This document shows, piece by piece, positions 1-8,148 of a stretch of 22,722 bases of DNA. Numbering within the stretch: position 1 is the first letter of the stretch; each line of letters begins with the position of its first letter. The notes under the pieces were generated by a model that saw only the letters and a list, made by a program, of their open reading frames with translations, did no database searches and was not told the origin of the DNA. The stretch covers positions 1-22,722 of the forward strand of contig CAZBWN010000064.1 of assembly GCA_964495905.1 (NCBI GenBank), read 5' to 3'. This DNA is from CAJBLF01 sp964495905 (GTDB lineage: Bacteria; Patescibacteriota; Gracilibacteria; Absconditabacterales; Absconditicoccaceae). The translations under genes and the position numbers were made by a program.

Positions 1-2238
1 TCATTGAGCAAAAGTATATGTCCATACTCCACTTGAACTTTCTGTCGCAGCATTTCAATTTGCTGTAACTGTCGAAGCAGTATTATCTTCATTGATAGTG
101 ATCACAACATTTGGATCCTGAGTCAATCTATAACTTGGTTTATCCAAACTCATACCACTAATTACTGGTGCTGTTGTGTCTCATGCATTAGCTATTACAT
201 CATAAGTGAATAATTGTTCTAATGAACTGTTACTTGATGCATCGACTACCTTGACCAAATAACTATATGATCACACTCCAGTTCACAATGTAATTGTTGT
301 GACTGCTCATGAAGCGACTGATCACTGACTCACTCCATTGATATACAACGTTCCAGTCTCGTTTGAAGTGACTGTCAAACTTGCAGCAGCTATTGCTGAT
401 TGCGTATATTGTGAATTCAAACTTGTTGGATTGAAAATCAATGTTGGTGCTGTTGTGTCTCATGCAGCAACTTTTGTAAAGCTTTGTGAAGTATAGTTTC
501 ATCGTGTAGTAGCAGCGTTTTTAGCATGGATATAAATTGTATAATTTCCATTATCAAATGCTGAAATATCTATAGTTCCACTGAAATTTATTGAAGTTGT
601 TCATGAGTCTAAATTTAAATCAGTACCTGCATCATTTGATCAAGTGGTATCAATAAAGTATTCCACTTGGATAACCGTTGTTGCAGCTGTCGCTAATCAT
701 ACAACATTCAAAGAGGAACTTGTTTGATCAGGGATATTAATATTTGAAATAACAGGATTCGTAGTATCCCGTATCAATGTCATATCGTTGGTCGCGCTAT
801 TTCATGCGTTATCTACTACAGTCAATCTGATAACGAATGTTCCATCCGTATCAGAAGCGATTGTTGTCGCTACTGCACTTGATGATCAGAATGTTATTGT
901 TCATGTTCATGAAACTTGGCTCCATGCATAACTTGCTACTCACGCCACTGATGCATCTACCACACCTGTCTGTGTAAACACAGCGTTCTTGGTTTGGTCT
1001 GTCCCTGCATCTACCGTAGGGTTAGTTTTATCTATAATAAATGTTGCTCCTGTACTATTTCATGCAAGATCAGTTACCACGAATACATGAGTTCATTCTG
1101 TAGAGATAGTATCACCACTAGAATAAGCAGCACCATCCAAGGTCGCTCACGATAAGTTCGTGTCACTGAACGTGATTGTCTTATTCGTAGCATAATATGC
1201 TCATGAAGTCACTCATGCAAATATTGGATTTGTTGTATCTACTTTTACACTATCTGGTCATACTACCGTACTTTCATTTGATACAGCATCTAGTGTTTTT
1301 GCTTCCACAGTAGTTGTTCCTGCACTTGATATTGTCACCGTTGTAGAATAGTCTGTCCATGCTCATCCATCCAACCTATATTGAGATTTCAAAACTCATG
1401 CTCATCCATCAGTTCCATTAGCTATAGTAAAGGTCACATTGGCGTTTGACCAAGTTCCTGTTATATATCATCACCCATAGGTAATAGTAGGTATGGTAGG
1501 ATTGGTTGTATCAAGTTTTAAGATCTGACTAGAAACTGCATAACTTTTATTTCATGCACTATCTGTAGTTCTAAAACACATATATTTACCTGAATATGTA
1601 GAATCATTATTTGCAGTTACACTTGTACCTGCAGTTCATACATTCAATTCACCATCTCTAGTTGCATCACATGTAACAGTATCGCTGATAATGGATTTGG
1701 TACTTGCAATACCTGCAGTTGCATCACTAACACTTACCGCAATAGTATCACTAGCCGTCCAACCGGTATCAGCATTATTACTTATACTTATACTAGGATT
1801 AGTTTTATCTATAGTGAAATCTGATGTTCTAGTATCTTGTGAAACTGCTTCAGTCTTTAAACGTATACAATAATCAGCTCCATCAGTTCTTCAACTGATA
1901 TCCCAAATATAACCAGTTCCAGCAGTAGCAACTACACCCAAAGTATTTCGGGAAGTTACACTAGAACAACTCACATCCGAAGTATCAGATCTCTTAGCCC
2001 GATACACAGTCACATCGTCTGTACACGAAGCATTACGAGAGAAACTAATATTATAAGTGCTTCCGTTGATGTAAGATCCATCTGTCGGAGTAAGTCCGGT
2101 AATTGTTCACGTCGAAGAACAACTAGCGCTAGCGCCAAAGGCTTCTACCTTTGGTGTAGTATGAGTCCATGATGGTACTCAATAAAAGATTATAGCTAGA
2201 AAACCAGCTAAGAGAAATTTTTGTAAAAGCTTTTTCAT
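1..2238 (-). CDS. Secreted multidomain Ig-like/PKD-like surface protein (3' end outside window)
   Basis: 746 codons are visible and the reading frame runs off the window edge without a stop. It starts MKKLLQKFLLAGFLAIIFYG, a basic N-terminus and hydrophobic core typical of a signal peptide, with likely cleavage near VEA-FG around residue 35. The remainder is Ser/Thr/Asn-rich beta-type sequence with recurring linkers DTTNP and DTTAP and endings such as DLAGNST and VVDNAGNSA, as in bacterial Ig-like domains of cell-surface adhesins. A segment around + positions 820-1020 (SYAWSQVSG ... FVIRLTVVDNAGN) resembles a PKD/REJ-like domain. About 33 TGA codons fall in frame, mostly at turn glycines (LAGN, GWG-like spots), so the gene exists only under code 25. 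Likely exported and exposed on the surface, perhaps in attachment to a host cell (inference). No anchor can be seen because the C-terminus is missing. No Shine-Dalgarno lies before the ATG; the sequence there is A/T-rich. Confidence 0.85.
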
Positions 2239-2697
2239 AGTAATGTAATAAAGGATAAAAAGTAAAACGATTTTTTTAAAACATGGAAATTTTACCCCTA
2301 ACGAAAAAGAACAAAACTGAATTTTTAAAGAACACGTTAGGATTACGGTTGTAGACAAATGAAAATCGACGATTAATTTTCTTATTCGTATTATTTTCAA
2401 TTTATTTTTCGGAATATGTCAAATTATAAAAAAAAATATTACCTCGATTATACAAGGTAAGAATTGGTTTTTTTCAAACAAAACTTTTTCATTCTTGGAT
2501 TATTCAGTTTTATTCTTTTGATTTCCGTTTAGAATTGAGCCACTACAAAAACTCGAAGCTTTCTGAAAAGTTTTTGTAACGTCGAAATTATTTTTGTAAC
2601 GTCGAAATTGTGCCAAGGTAGAATTGAGCCACACGAATATATTTTACTCACTAAGGAGAAATAAAACAAAAAAACATTTACTCATAAACTCCAGACA
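2239..2697. other. Intergenic region between divergent surface-protein and small-membrane-protein genes
   Basis: About 460 bases with no convincing gene. A 73-codon minus-strand frame over 2179-2400 is only the upstream extension of the surface-protein gene. The stretch holds two pairs of short direct repeats (AGAATTGAGCCAC at 2531 and 2620; a 19-bp unit at 2571 and 2591). It also holds an isolated AAGGAG at about 2653 that is too far (about 40 bases) from the next ATG to act on it. It must contain promoters for both directions, but no clear -35/-10 pair was found. Confidence 0.6.
2571..2609. repeat. Tandem pair of a 19-bp repeat
   Basis: TTTTTGTAACGTCGAAATT occurs twice, at 2571-2589 and 2591-2609, separated by one base. 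The pair is bracketed by two exact copies of AGAATTGAGCCAC at 2531-2543 and 2620-2632. A related CGTCGAAGTTACA stretch appears at about 5998-6010. Non-coding; possibly a regulatory repeat or the remains of a small mobile element. Confidence 0.6.
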
Positions 2698-3162
2698 ATG
2701 CCAGCAAAATCACGAAAAGAACATCACAAAAATTTGATACTCCGGATCAAAAAAGATCAGAATGTAATATATAACCTAGCATTGGGTATCGCAGTCATAG
2801 GTATCAGTATGATATGAGCCCATTATATCCCCCAATCAGCAAAAGCCCAAGAAAATATACAACAATATATGATCCTCCAGAAAATGACAGAGATGAATGA
2901 TATCGCACACAAACAAAGAGAAACATTAATAAATGCGTTGGGTAGCGGATATAATATGCAACGAGACAGACTATTTCAAGTGACAGATAATAAATATCAT
3001 ACAGCACAATATAGAGATGATAAATTTAAAGCTGCAGGAAAACTTCATGCACTAATGATGCAACAGAATACATTACATCAACAGATAGACAAAGAAAACT
3101 CGGAACAAATAAAAAAATGCGATCAACTGGAAAAAGAAATCGAATTACTCCTGACTAAATAA
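2698..3162 (+). CDS. Small membrane-anchored protein, divergent first member of the tandem family
   Basis: 154 aa. A basic N-terminus (MPAKSRKEHHKNLILRIKK) is followed by one hydrophobic segment of about 20 residues (YNLALGIAVIGISMIG, the last Gly being TGA). The rest is a charged, mostly helical tail. It lacks the exact HHV-KHH-KYIF start of its neighbours but shares their tail motifs: NDIAHKQ near residue 65, DDKFKAAGKLHALM near residue 105, and a C-terminal QLEKEIELLL. It is therefore the same family by tail architecture. Function is not recognised. Expected topology is N-terminus inside with the tail outside, or the reverse; the sequence does not decide. It is the first gene of a same-strand run with about 25-50 base gaps, so probably one transcript. 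No Shine-Dalgarno is next to the ATG. Confidence 0.75.
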
Positions 3163-3187
3163 TCTTTTAATATATCAACCTTATCAA

Positions 3188-3652
3188 ATGGCTATCTATC
3201 ATCGCTTAATCAAGCACGTACAAAAACATCGCAGAAAATACATATTCTGATTGTGAACGGCATGTTGATTATGCATATTCAAGATTATCATCATTGCCTA
3301 TATGTTCCTAGGAATAACAGCTATCACAGGCAGATCAAATGCAGCTGAAGAGAAGGTAGAAATGTATGAAACACTCCAAATATTTAATCAAATGGACGAT
3401 ATTGCCCACAAGAAGGTCAAGAAATATATTAAAGAGTGACACTGTGATGAAACCGATATGGCAAATTTTAATACGATAGATAATTCATTTCATAATACGA
3501 ATAATCTCAATGAGAGATATAGCACAGCAAAAAAAATCATTAGTTTCCTGACTGTGCATGAAAAAATGAGATCACAAATGCAGGATGTGGATGAAATACA
3601 GAAAGATAAGGAATTTGGACAAGTATTACAGCAATTTAGTCAAATGCAATAA
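3188..3652 (+). CDS. Small His-rich-start membrane protein, family member 2
   Basis: 154 aa with four in-frame TGA glycines. Residues 1-20 are the family signature (IYHRLIKHVQKHRRKYIFG). One hydrophobic helix follows (about residues 20-43, ending MFLGI), then a soluble, charged tail. Tail motifs shared with members 3 and 5: FNQMDDIAHKK (about residue 66), NLNERYSTAKKIISFL (about residue 107) and KDKEFGQVLQQFSQMQ at the C-terminus. Family and function are not recognised; no enzyme motif is seen. The gap to the previous gene is 25 bases and to the next 33 bases, suggesting an operon. The tail looks helical and could form a helical bundle or oligomer (inference). Confidence 0.8.
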
Positions 3653-3685
3653 AATTAGTCCCTTTTATTATATTAAACCACACAA

Positions 3686-4153
3686 ATGTCCATCCACTAC
3701 CACTTAATTAATCACATCCAAAAGCATCACAAAAAATACTTATTCTGAACATGAGTAGCTTTTTGATTAACTGCATTAAAAATTATTACAATCGCTAGAG
3801 TCTTTTTAGGAATAACAATAACAACATGAAGATCAAACGCGACTAATGAAGAAATGCAAATATACAAATCATTACAGATATTTAATAAAATAGATGATAT
3901 CGCCCATAGTGAGATTAATGAATCAGCCACAGAAAATCCTTTTGATGAAGACTGAAAAAAACTTTTTTATGAGATAGATAAAGAATCTCATAATGCAAAA
4001 AATGTGACTGAAAAATTTAGGGCATCAACAAAAATTGTCGATTTATTGACCGAACAAAAATTACACCATCCCAACTTAGGCAGTGAAGATCAAGATACAG
4101 AAAGAGACAAAGAATTTCGTTACTTATTAGATGAATTTAACAGACTACACTAA
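3686..4153 (+). CDS. Small His-rich-start membrane protein, family member 3
   Basis: 155 aa with five in-frame TGA glycines. The start MSIHYHLINHIQKHHKKYLF is the clearest form of the family signature. The hydrophobic segment at residues 20-42 ends RVFLGI. The tail carries FNKIDDIAHSE, NVTEKFRASTKIVDLLTEQK and a C-terminal RDKEFRYLLDEFNRLH, aligned with members 2 and 5 without large gaps. Function unknown. The similarity to its neighbours points to tandem duplication. Without code 25 the N-terminal half would appear broken into fragments. Confidence 0.8.
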
Positions 4154-4188
4154 TATAAATCATATTTTTACTCATTAAAAAAATAAAA

Positions 4189-4536
4189 ATGCAATTTCAT
4201 CAGCACATCATCCATCATGTACGTAAACACAAAGAAAAAATCATCGCACATGTAAACAGACACCATCACAAATATATCGCATGAGCAGGTATACTCTGAT
4301 GAATGGCTATATACAAAATCATCTGACTAATGGTTATATTTTTCGGTATGGCTAAAATGGGCTGAGTCACTTGAGCTGATTACTATGATGCTGAATTTTA
4401 CGCCACACAAGAAGAAAACAAAATCAATATAAGAAACAACGTAGATACAGATGATATAACTAACACAACATGATGTAATATAACAGGAAATACATTATCA
4501 TGAACAACAGGTAACTGTCCATTAATTACCAAATAA
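4189..4536 (+). CDS. Small His-rich-start membrane protein, short-tail member
   Basis: 115 aa, rich in TGA glycines. The His/Lys-rich N-terminal part is duplicated within the protein: FHQHIIHHVRKHKEK is followed by IAHVNRHHHKYIAGAG. One hydrophobic helix (GGMAIYKIIGLMVIFFGMA) follows. The tail is short and unlike the long-tail members: GADYYDAEFYATQEENK, then a Thr/Asn/Gly-rich end with two cysteines. The tail resembles that of the gene at 6361 (DADYYELEYKATNQ), so these two form a separate subfamily sharing only the N-terminal module with the others. Function unknown; probably membrane-anchored. Confidence 0.75.
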
Positions 4537-4564
4537 ATATTTTTACATTATAAAAACAAAAAAA

Positions 4565-4927
4565 ATGACAATTAATCTAATATACGTATTTACCATTTTG
4601 ATTGGTGTATATTTTGGCATTAAGACATACGCTCGCACGAAAAATAAAGTAATCATTTGGTGCTTGGGTATCTTGTTGATATCATTAGCTCTCGAACTTC
4701 GATGATTGAACATAGGACATTATTCTACTGATATCACTGATGCTTTTTGGACCACAAGAGATATTATACGAACCCTATTAACTATATTCCTATTGAGACA
4801 AATATACATGATAAGGAATCAGAACCAAACAGAAAAAGAACAGATTGAAATAGAAAAAGATCAGAGCCAAACAGAAAAAGAACAGAACCAAACAGATGAA
4901 GAACAGATTGAAAGAAAAAAAGAGTAG
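4565..4927 (+). CDS. Two-helix membrane protein with truncated heptapeptide-repeat tail
   Basis: 120 aa to the first stop (TAG, 4925-4927). Residues 3-19 and 29-45 are hydrophobic helices (INLIYVFTILIGVYFG and IIWCLGILLISLALEL). A third apolar stretch is IRTLLTIFLLRQIYMI. One TGA glycine falls in LRGLN. From residue 87 the protein becomes a Gln/Glu/Lys/Asn-rich repeat of seven residues, pattern [NSI][QEK][TI][ED]K[EDGN]Q. The TAG falls exactly where each unit has glutamine (CAG or CAA), and the repeat continues in the same frame for eleven further units to 5158. The simplest reading is a CAG-to-TAG nonsense change. The protein may thus be truncated, or strains may differ. The family is not recognised; it lies within the small-membrane-protein array. 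Confidence 0.65.
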
Positions 4928-5158
4928 ATTGAAACAAAAAAAGATCAGAACCAAACAGAAAAAGATCAGAACCAAACAGAAAAAGAGCAGATTGAAATAG
5001 ATAAAGGTCAGAACCAAACAGAAAAAGGTCAGATTGAAATAGATAAAGGTCAGATAAAAATAGATAAAAATCAGAGCCAAACAGATAAAAATCAAAGCCA
5101 AACAGATAAAAATCAGAGCCAAACAGATAAAAATCAGAGCCAAACAGATAAAAACCAA
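4823..5158 (+). repeat. 21-bp tandem repeat (16 units) encoding a heptapeptide
   Basis: Sixteen contiguous 21-bp units in one reading frame. Most are of the form NQTEKEQ, IEIEKDQ, IEIDKGQ or SQTDKNQ. The last four full units are nearly identical SQTDKNQ copies, indicating recent expansion at the 3' end. All units end in Gln except unit 5, which ends in TAG. On the minus strand the same DNA gives long repetitive open frames, which are shadows. The apolar positions (1 and 3 of the unit) do not follow the a/d spacing of a classical coiled coil. Confidence 0.9.
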
Positions 5159-5232
5159 AGTAAACAAATCCAGACATAGCAAGAGATCAAAAAATTACTG
5201 AGGCATTGAATGAATTCAATCAGATAGAATAA
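4928..5232 (+). pseudogene. Detached repeat tail and relic C-terminus of the 4565 gene
   Basis: After the TAG at 4925 the heptapeptide frame continues to a second TAG at 5177-5179. Immediately after the repeats, in another frame (5164-5232), the sequence reads TNPDIARDQKITEALNEFNQ followed by IE and TAA. This matches the C-terminal motif of the long-tail family members (gene 5286 ends DIQRDQKFEQLLQKFYQMK). The likely history is one longer open frame from 4565 to 5232, now interrupted by one nonsense codon and one frame change at the repeat end. Whether any of this part is translated cannot be told from sequence. Confidence 0.5.
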
Positions 5233-5285
5233 TAAGATATTTTCTTTCTTTCACCTTCTACCTTTTACCTTCTACCTATTTAAAA

Positions 5286-5756
5286 ATGGCACTTCATCAT
5301 CGCATCATGCATCATGTAAAAAAACACCACAAAAAATATATTTTTGCTGCTGGAACAGCTGTAGGTATAGCAATAATAAAAATTGTTGCCATTGTCGCCC
5401 TATTTTTTGGGATAACAGTAGTGTCAGAAAAATTCGACGTAGGAGATCAAAAACTAGCGATGTGCGAAGCAGTCAATATATTTTACCAAATAGATGAAAT
5501 TGCAGACCTAGAAATAGAAGAATCTATCGAAGAGTGAAATCCTTTCCTTACGGAAAAGATTAAAGAAGAGTATAGAGCATTAAGTGAAAATTTCCATGAT
5601 AGCGATAATCTCAATGAACGCTACAAAGCTGCAAAAAATATAGTCACCTTCCTTTTGGAACTAGAAAAAACAAGACCACACCCAGTCGACGATACTGATA
5701 TACAAAGAGATCAAAAATTCGAACAATTATTACAAAAATTTTATCAAATGAAATAA
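5286..5756 (+). CDS. Small His-rich-start membrane protein, family member 5
   Basis: 156 aa. It begins MALHHRIMHHVKKHHKKYIF, the family signature. A hydrophobic helix at about residues 20-45 (AVGIAIIKIVAIVALFFGIT) follows, then an acidic/helical tail with FYQIDEIADLE, NLNERYKAAKNIVTFLLELE and a C-terminal QRDQKFEQLLQKFYQMK. Only one TGA (Gly in EEGNPF, near residue 85) is in frame, fewer than in the other members. The leader at 5240-5280 is a pyrimidine-rich tract with a repeated CCTTCTACCT, not a Shine-Dalgarno. Function not recognised. Confidence 0.8.
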
Positions 5757-5788
5757 TAAGATATCTCCTCCCGATAACATATATTCTT

Positions 5789-6163
5789 ATGTTTCTGGCA
5801 AGCTTCATAGAATATTGACTGCACCACGACTTTCTCCCTTTCAAGTTGATACCAGTTCTAAATTACTGCCGACAAGCCAAAAATAAAAGCGCAGCGAAAA
5901 CAAAAGAAACAAACAAAAATCACTTAGCAGTCCGAAACAAAAAACATAAAAAAAAATTACACATAACTGAGACGCCATGAAACTTGAAAAGTTTCAAACG
6001 TCGAAGTTACACCGGCGATTTTTGATACATAAAGTACGAGTCCGCCCCGGCGGACGAAGTAATTTATGTTTTCAAAATCAGTCGGTGCTATACACTACAC
6101 AACGAAAAAGATCAAGAAATTGGTCTTTTTTGTTATACCTGTTTATTTGTCCTCCTTTTTTAA
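5789..6163 (+). CDS. Doubtful small open frame downstream of the array member
   Basis: 124 codons under code 25, beginning MFLASFIEYGLHHDFLPFKL. The first ~57 residues (basic, ending KNKKHKKK) could be a real small protein following the previous gene by 32 bases. The later part reads through a hairpin, a GC palindrome and a transcription terminator and ends inside a REP-like element, so the 3' half is probably not meaningful as protein. No family is recognised. Confidence 0.3.
6105..6131 (+). terminator. Rho-independent-type terminator
   Basis: Stem AAAAGATCAA / TTGGTCTTTT with a GAAA loop and a run of T. The same design (GACC..AAGAAA..GGTC then T-run) recurs at 6623 and 8067, suggesting a common terminator type in this genome. 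Confidence 0.7.
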
Positions 6164-6194
6164 AGGAGGAGTACCACGAAGTGGGGGAGGATTT
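6147..6194 (+). repeat. REP-like palindromic element, copy A
   Basis: A 48-bp element starting TTGTCCTCC and ending GGAGGATTT, with an internal CCTCC...GGAGG stem and a second small stem CCACGAAGTGG. It is the near-exact inverted copy of 9496-9543, differing by one T in the T-run. Related, more diverged copies lie at 8601, 9025, 22029 and 22097. Confidence 0.85.
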
Positions 6195-6360
6195 AAAAAA
6201 AATATCAATTTTAAGCTTGATTTTTCAATCATATAAAATAATATGACATCGATAAAAAATCAGTTAGTATGAACTCATATAGCCTTTAGGAATCCTTCAC
6301 ACAACAAACACAAAGATTTTTCTTTATAAAACAATATGTTTTATTAAATTAACAATCATA

Positions 6361-6603
6361 ATGAAACTTCACCATCACGTCATCAATCATGTAAAAAAAC
6401 ACCACAAAAAGTATATTTTTGGAGTATGAATAATTTCATGAGTAACCATAGCAAAAATAACTGGTCTATTTATCATGTATTTATGATTGACTCAAAGTTC
6501 AACTACAGATGCTGATTATTATGAGCTTGAATACAAAGCAACTAACCAAGTTATTTCAACAAACAACAAAATAGAAACCACTGATACCGGGATATTAAAA
6601 TAG
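6361..6603 (+). CDS. Small His-rich-start membrane protein, last array member (short tail)
   Basis: 80 aa with three TGA glycines. MKLHHHVINHVKKHHKKYIF is followed by a hydrophobic helix (SGVTIAKITGLFIMYLGL). The short tail SSTTDADYYELEYKATNQ ends in an Asn/Thr-rich stretch, resembling the tail of the gene at 4189. The stop is TAG, followed within 20 bases by a terminator, so this gene probably ends the transcription unit. Function not recognised; a single-pass membrane protein is expected. Confidence 0.75.
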
Positions 6604-6622
6604 TAGTAAATATAATATACAA

Positions 6623-6654
6623 AAAAAAGGACCAAGAAATGGGTCTTTTTTTTT
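6623..6654 (+). terminator. Rho-independent-type terminator after the small-membrane-protein array
   Basis: Stem AAAGGACC / GGTCTTT (one G-T pair) with a loop of about eight bases, followed by a long T-run. It sits 20 bases after the 6361 gene. Confidence 0.7.
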
Positions 6655-6656
6655 GT

Positions 6657-6683
6657 TTTGTCCTATCTTTGTCAGTTTTTTTC
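6657..6683. repeat. 27-bp direct repeat, left copy (flanks AbiE module)
   Basis: Begins TTTGTCCTATC and ends CAGTTTTTTTC; exactly repeated at 8149-8175. Both copies lie just after a terminator of the same design, so a terminator-plus-tail unit is duplicated on either side of the AbiEi/AbiEii genes. Confidence 0.85.
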
Positions 6684-6748
6684 TTAAATCACTACTATAT
6701 ACTCTCTTTACTTTATCTTACATAAACTATGCCTTCACAGAAATTCTC

Positions 6749-6800
6749 TTGCAAAAAAACAACTTATGACTATAATATAATCACTTTTGATTATATTATA
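6749..6800 (+). promoter_or_regulatory. Promoter with overlapping 13-bp inverted repeat (probable AbiEi operator)
   Basis: TTGCAA (6749-6754), 16-base spacer and TATAAT (6771-6776) form a good sigma70-type promoter. Starting at the -10 is a perfect inverted repeat, TATAATATAATCA (6771-6783) and TGATTATATTATA (6788-6800), with a 4-base gap. AbiEi antitoxins are known to repress their own promoter by binding inverted repeats there, so this is the expected operator (inference). The ATG follows 7 bases later. Confidence 0.65.
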
Positions 6801-6807
6801 TATATAA

Positions 6808-7377
6808 ATGAAAAAATTTGCAAAATTATTACAAACAGGGAAAACAATATTTACGGTAGCAGATGTCTATCAGATTTTACCGCATCTTAATAAATTTTCA
6901 CTCAGAAATTTGATATCAAGATTTTGAAAACAATGATTACTCCGCAATATACGCAAGGGTATCCGATCCCTCCCAAAATATAATGAGAACGAACTTGCAA
7001 ATATCATCCAAAAACCATCCTATATAAGTTTAGAAACCGTATTATATAAAGAGGGCATCGTATTTCAAAATTATGGGAATACCATATATTCTATCAGCAC
7101 AAAAACAAAGGATCATACTATACAATCAAAGATATATAGCTACAAAACCATCAAGCCAGAAATAGCATTGGATCCATCAGGGATCTATTACAATCAATGA
7201 TATGCTATGGCAAGTCCGGAGAGAGCTCTCTGCGATAGATTATATCTTACGCCAAACTATTATTTTGATAATCTCAGAAATATTGATCGAAACAAAGTAG
7301 AAGAAATAGCGCAGATTTATAATAATAAAAGACTGCTTTTAGATATCAAAAAATTAAAAAATGACACTAGATATTAA
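6808..7377 (+). CDS. abiEi: AbiEi-type antitoxin / transcriptional regulator of a type IV toxin-antitoxin system
   Basis: 189 aa with three TGA glycines. The N-terminal ~60 residues look like a winged-helix unit (TIFTVADVYQILPHLNKFSL ... GLLRNIRKGIRSLP). This is followed by the hallmark PSYISLETVLYKEGIV and, near residue 135, AMASPERALCDRLYL, both typical of the AbiEi family. The known role of the family is to repress its own operon and to counter the AbiEii nucleotidyltransferase. The 3' end overlaps the start of the next gene by 17 bases, as expected of a coupled antitoxin-toxin pair. A palindromic promoter lies directly upstream. Confidence 0.8.
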
Positions 7378-8050
7378 AAAACATAGGATAGTCATGATAG
7401 ATATACGGAAAGATATCGTCACTTCACCATATGGTAAGGTACTGTGATTTAAGTGAGGGACGCTCCTCTATTTTCTCTATAATTTAGATAGATTTTCCAC
7501 TGATCTGGATTTTGATCTGTTGGAAAAAGTAGATGAACAAAAAATGCTGACAGATATCTCCGATATATGCAAAAAATATGGAAAAATAAAAGATATATAC
7601 AATAAACAAAATACATTATTCCTCTTGATAGATTATTAATCACATGACATGAATATCAAGATAGAGATCAACAAGAGAATCCGAAAAAACGATACATTTT
7701 CTTACAAATCATTGTTGTGATATCAGGCACTTTGTATGGATCCAGACTGTCTCTTTGCCAACAAGCTTGTAGCACTGACACAAAGGAACAGGATAGTGAG
7801 CAGAGATCTCTATGATATCCATTTTTTCTTCAAAAACGGATTTGATATCAACCAAAAACTTATCCAAGAAAGAACAGGAAAATCTCTATCCACATATCTC
7901 AAAGAAATTCTAATTTTCATCCCCAAACATTTTAACAAAGAAAATCTTCTTGCTGGAATTGGCGAAGTCGTAAATGAAAAACAAAAAACATTCATTAAAG
8001 AAAGATTAATTCAAGAAGTATGTAATTATATCCAGATAACATTGAAATAA
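7361..8050 (+). pseudogene. abiEii: AbiEii-type nucleotidyltransferase toxin, interrupted by an in-frame TAA
   Basis: A 230-codon frame with one stop (TAA, 7637-7639) at codon 93. Before the stop: GFKGGTLLYFLYNLDRFSTD and LDFD, the GGT..L...R.S.DLDFD nucleotidyltransferase signature of the AbiEii/DUF1814 family (both glycines of the first GFKG are TGA). After the stop, in the same frame: MNIKIEINKRIRKND, a middle part with FANKLVALTQR, and SRDLYDIHFFFKNG, all matching the family's conserved C-terminal half. The stop lies between FLLIDY and SHDMNIKIEI, inside a region normally continuous. It is therefore probably a nonsense mutation inactivating the toxin while the antitoxin is intact. A split but still functional protein (second start ATG 7649) cannot be excluded. 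Confidence 0.7.
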
Positions 8051-8066
8051 GAAGTATGTGAGATAA

Positions 8067-8097
8067 GAAAAGGGTCCAAGAGATTGGTTCTTTTTTT
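8067..8097 (+). terminator. Terminator after the AbiE module
   Basis: Imperfect stem around GGTCCAA / TTGGTTC with a GAGA loop and a run of seven T. Same design as the terminators at 6105 and 6623. Confidence 0.6.
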
Positions 8098-8103
8098 GTT
8101 TTG

Positions 8104-8147
8104 CAGCATTTCAACCCGGGTGCTTTATATTTGCCCCCGGGTGAAAC
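8104..8147. repeat. 44-bp palindromic insertion with CCCGGG arms
   Basis: The arms ACCCGGGTG and CCCCCGGGT enclose CTTTATATTTG. Compared with the left 27-bp repeat locus (6651-6683), this 44-bp piece sits inside an otherwise continuous sequence. It is bracketed by a 5-base direct repeat TTTTG (8099-8103 and 8148-8152), as left by an insertion. A second copy is at 19332-19364. Confidence 0.7.
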
Positions 8148-8148
8148 T

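Larger units (their letters stand above)
5757..6360. other. Repeat-rich spacer with one doubtful small gene
   Basis: About 600 bases between two array members. It contains a doubtful open frame (5789-6163), a small hairpin TGAAACTTGAAAAGTTTCA at 5978-5996, and a GC palindrome TCCGCCCCGGCGGA at 6041-6054. A rho-independent-type terminator lies at 6105-6131 and a REP-like element at 6147-6194. 6195-6360 is AT-rich and shows nothing except a 28-codon frame at 6243 that I do not trust. Confidence 0.55.

Noticed and set aside
4782..5182. Two long repetitive minus-strand open frames (about 130 aa, LFLFGSD- and CLALIFI-type)
   Set aside because: They are the reverse complement of the 21-bp coding repeat; open only because the repeat has no stops on that strand.
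5977..6246. 89-codon plus-strand frame
   Set aside because: It starts inside a hairpin and runs through a GC palindrome, a terminator and a REP-like element; not protein-like.
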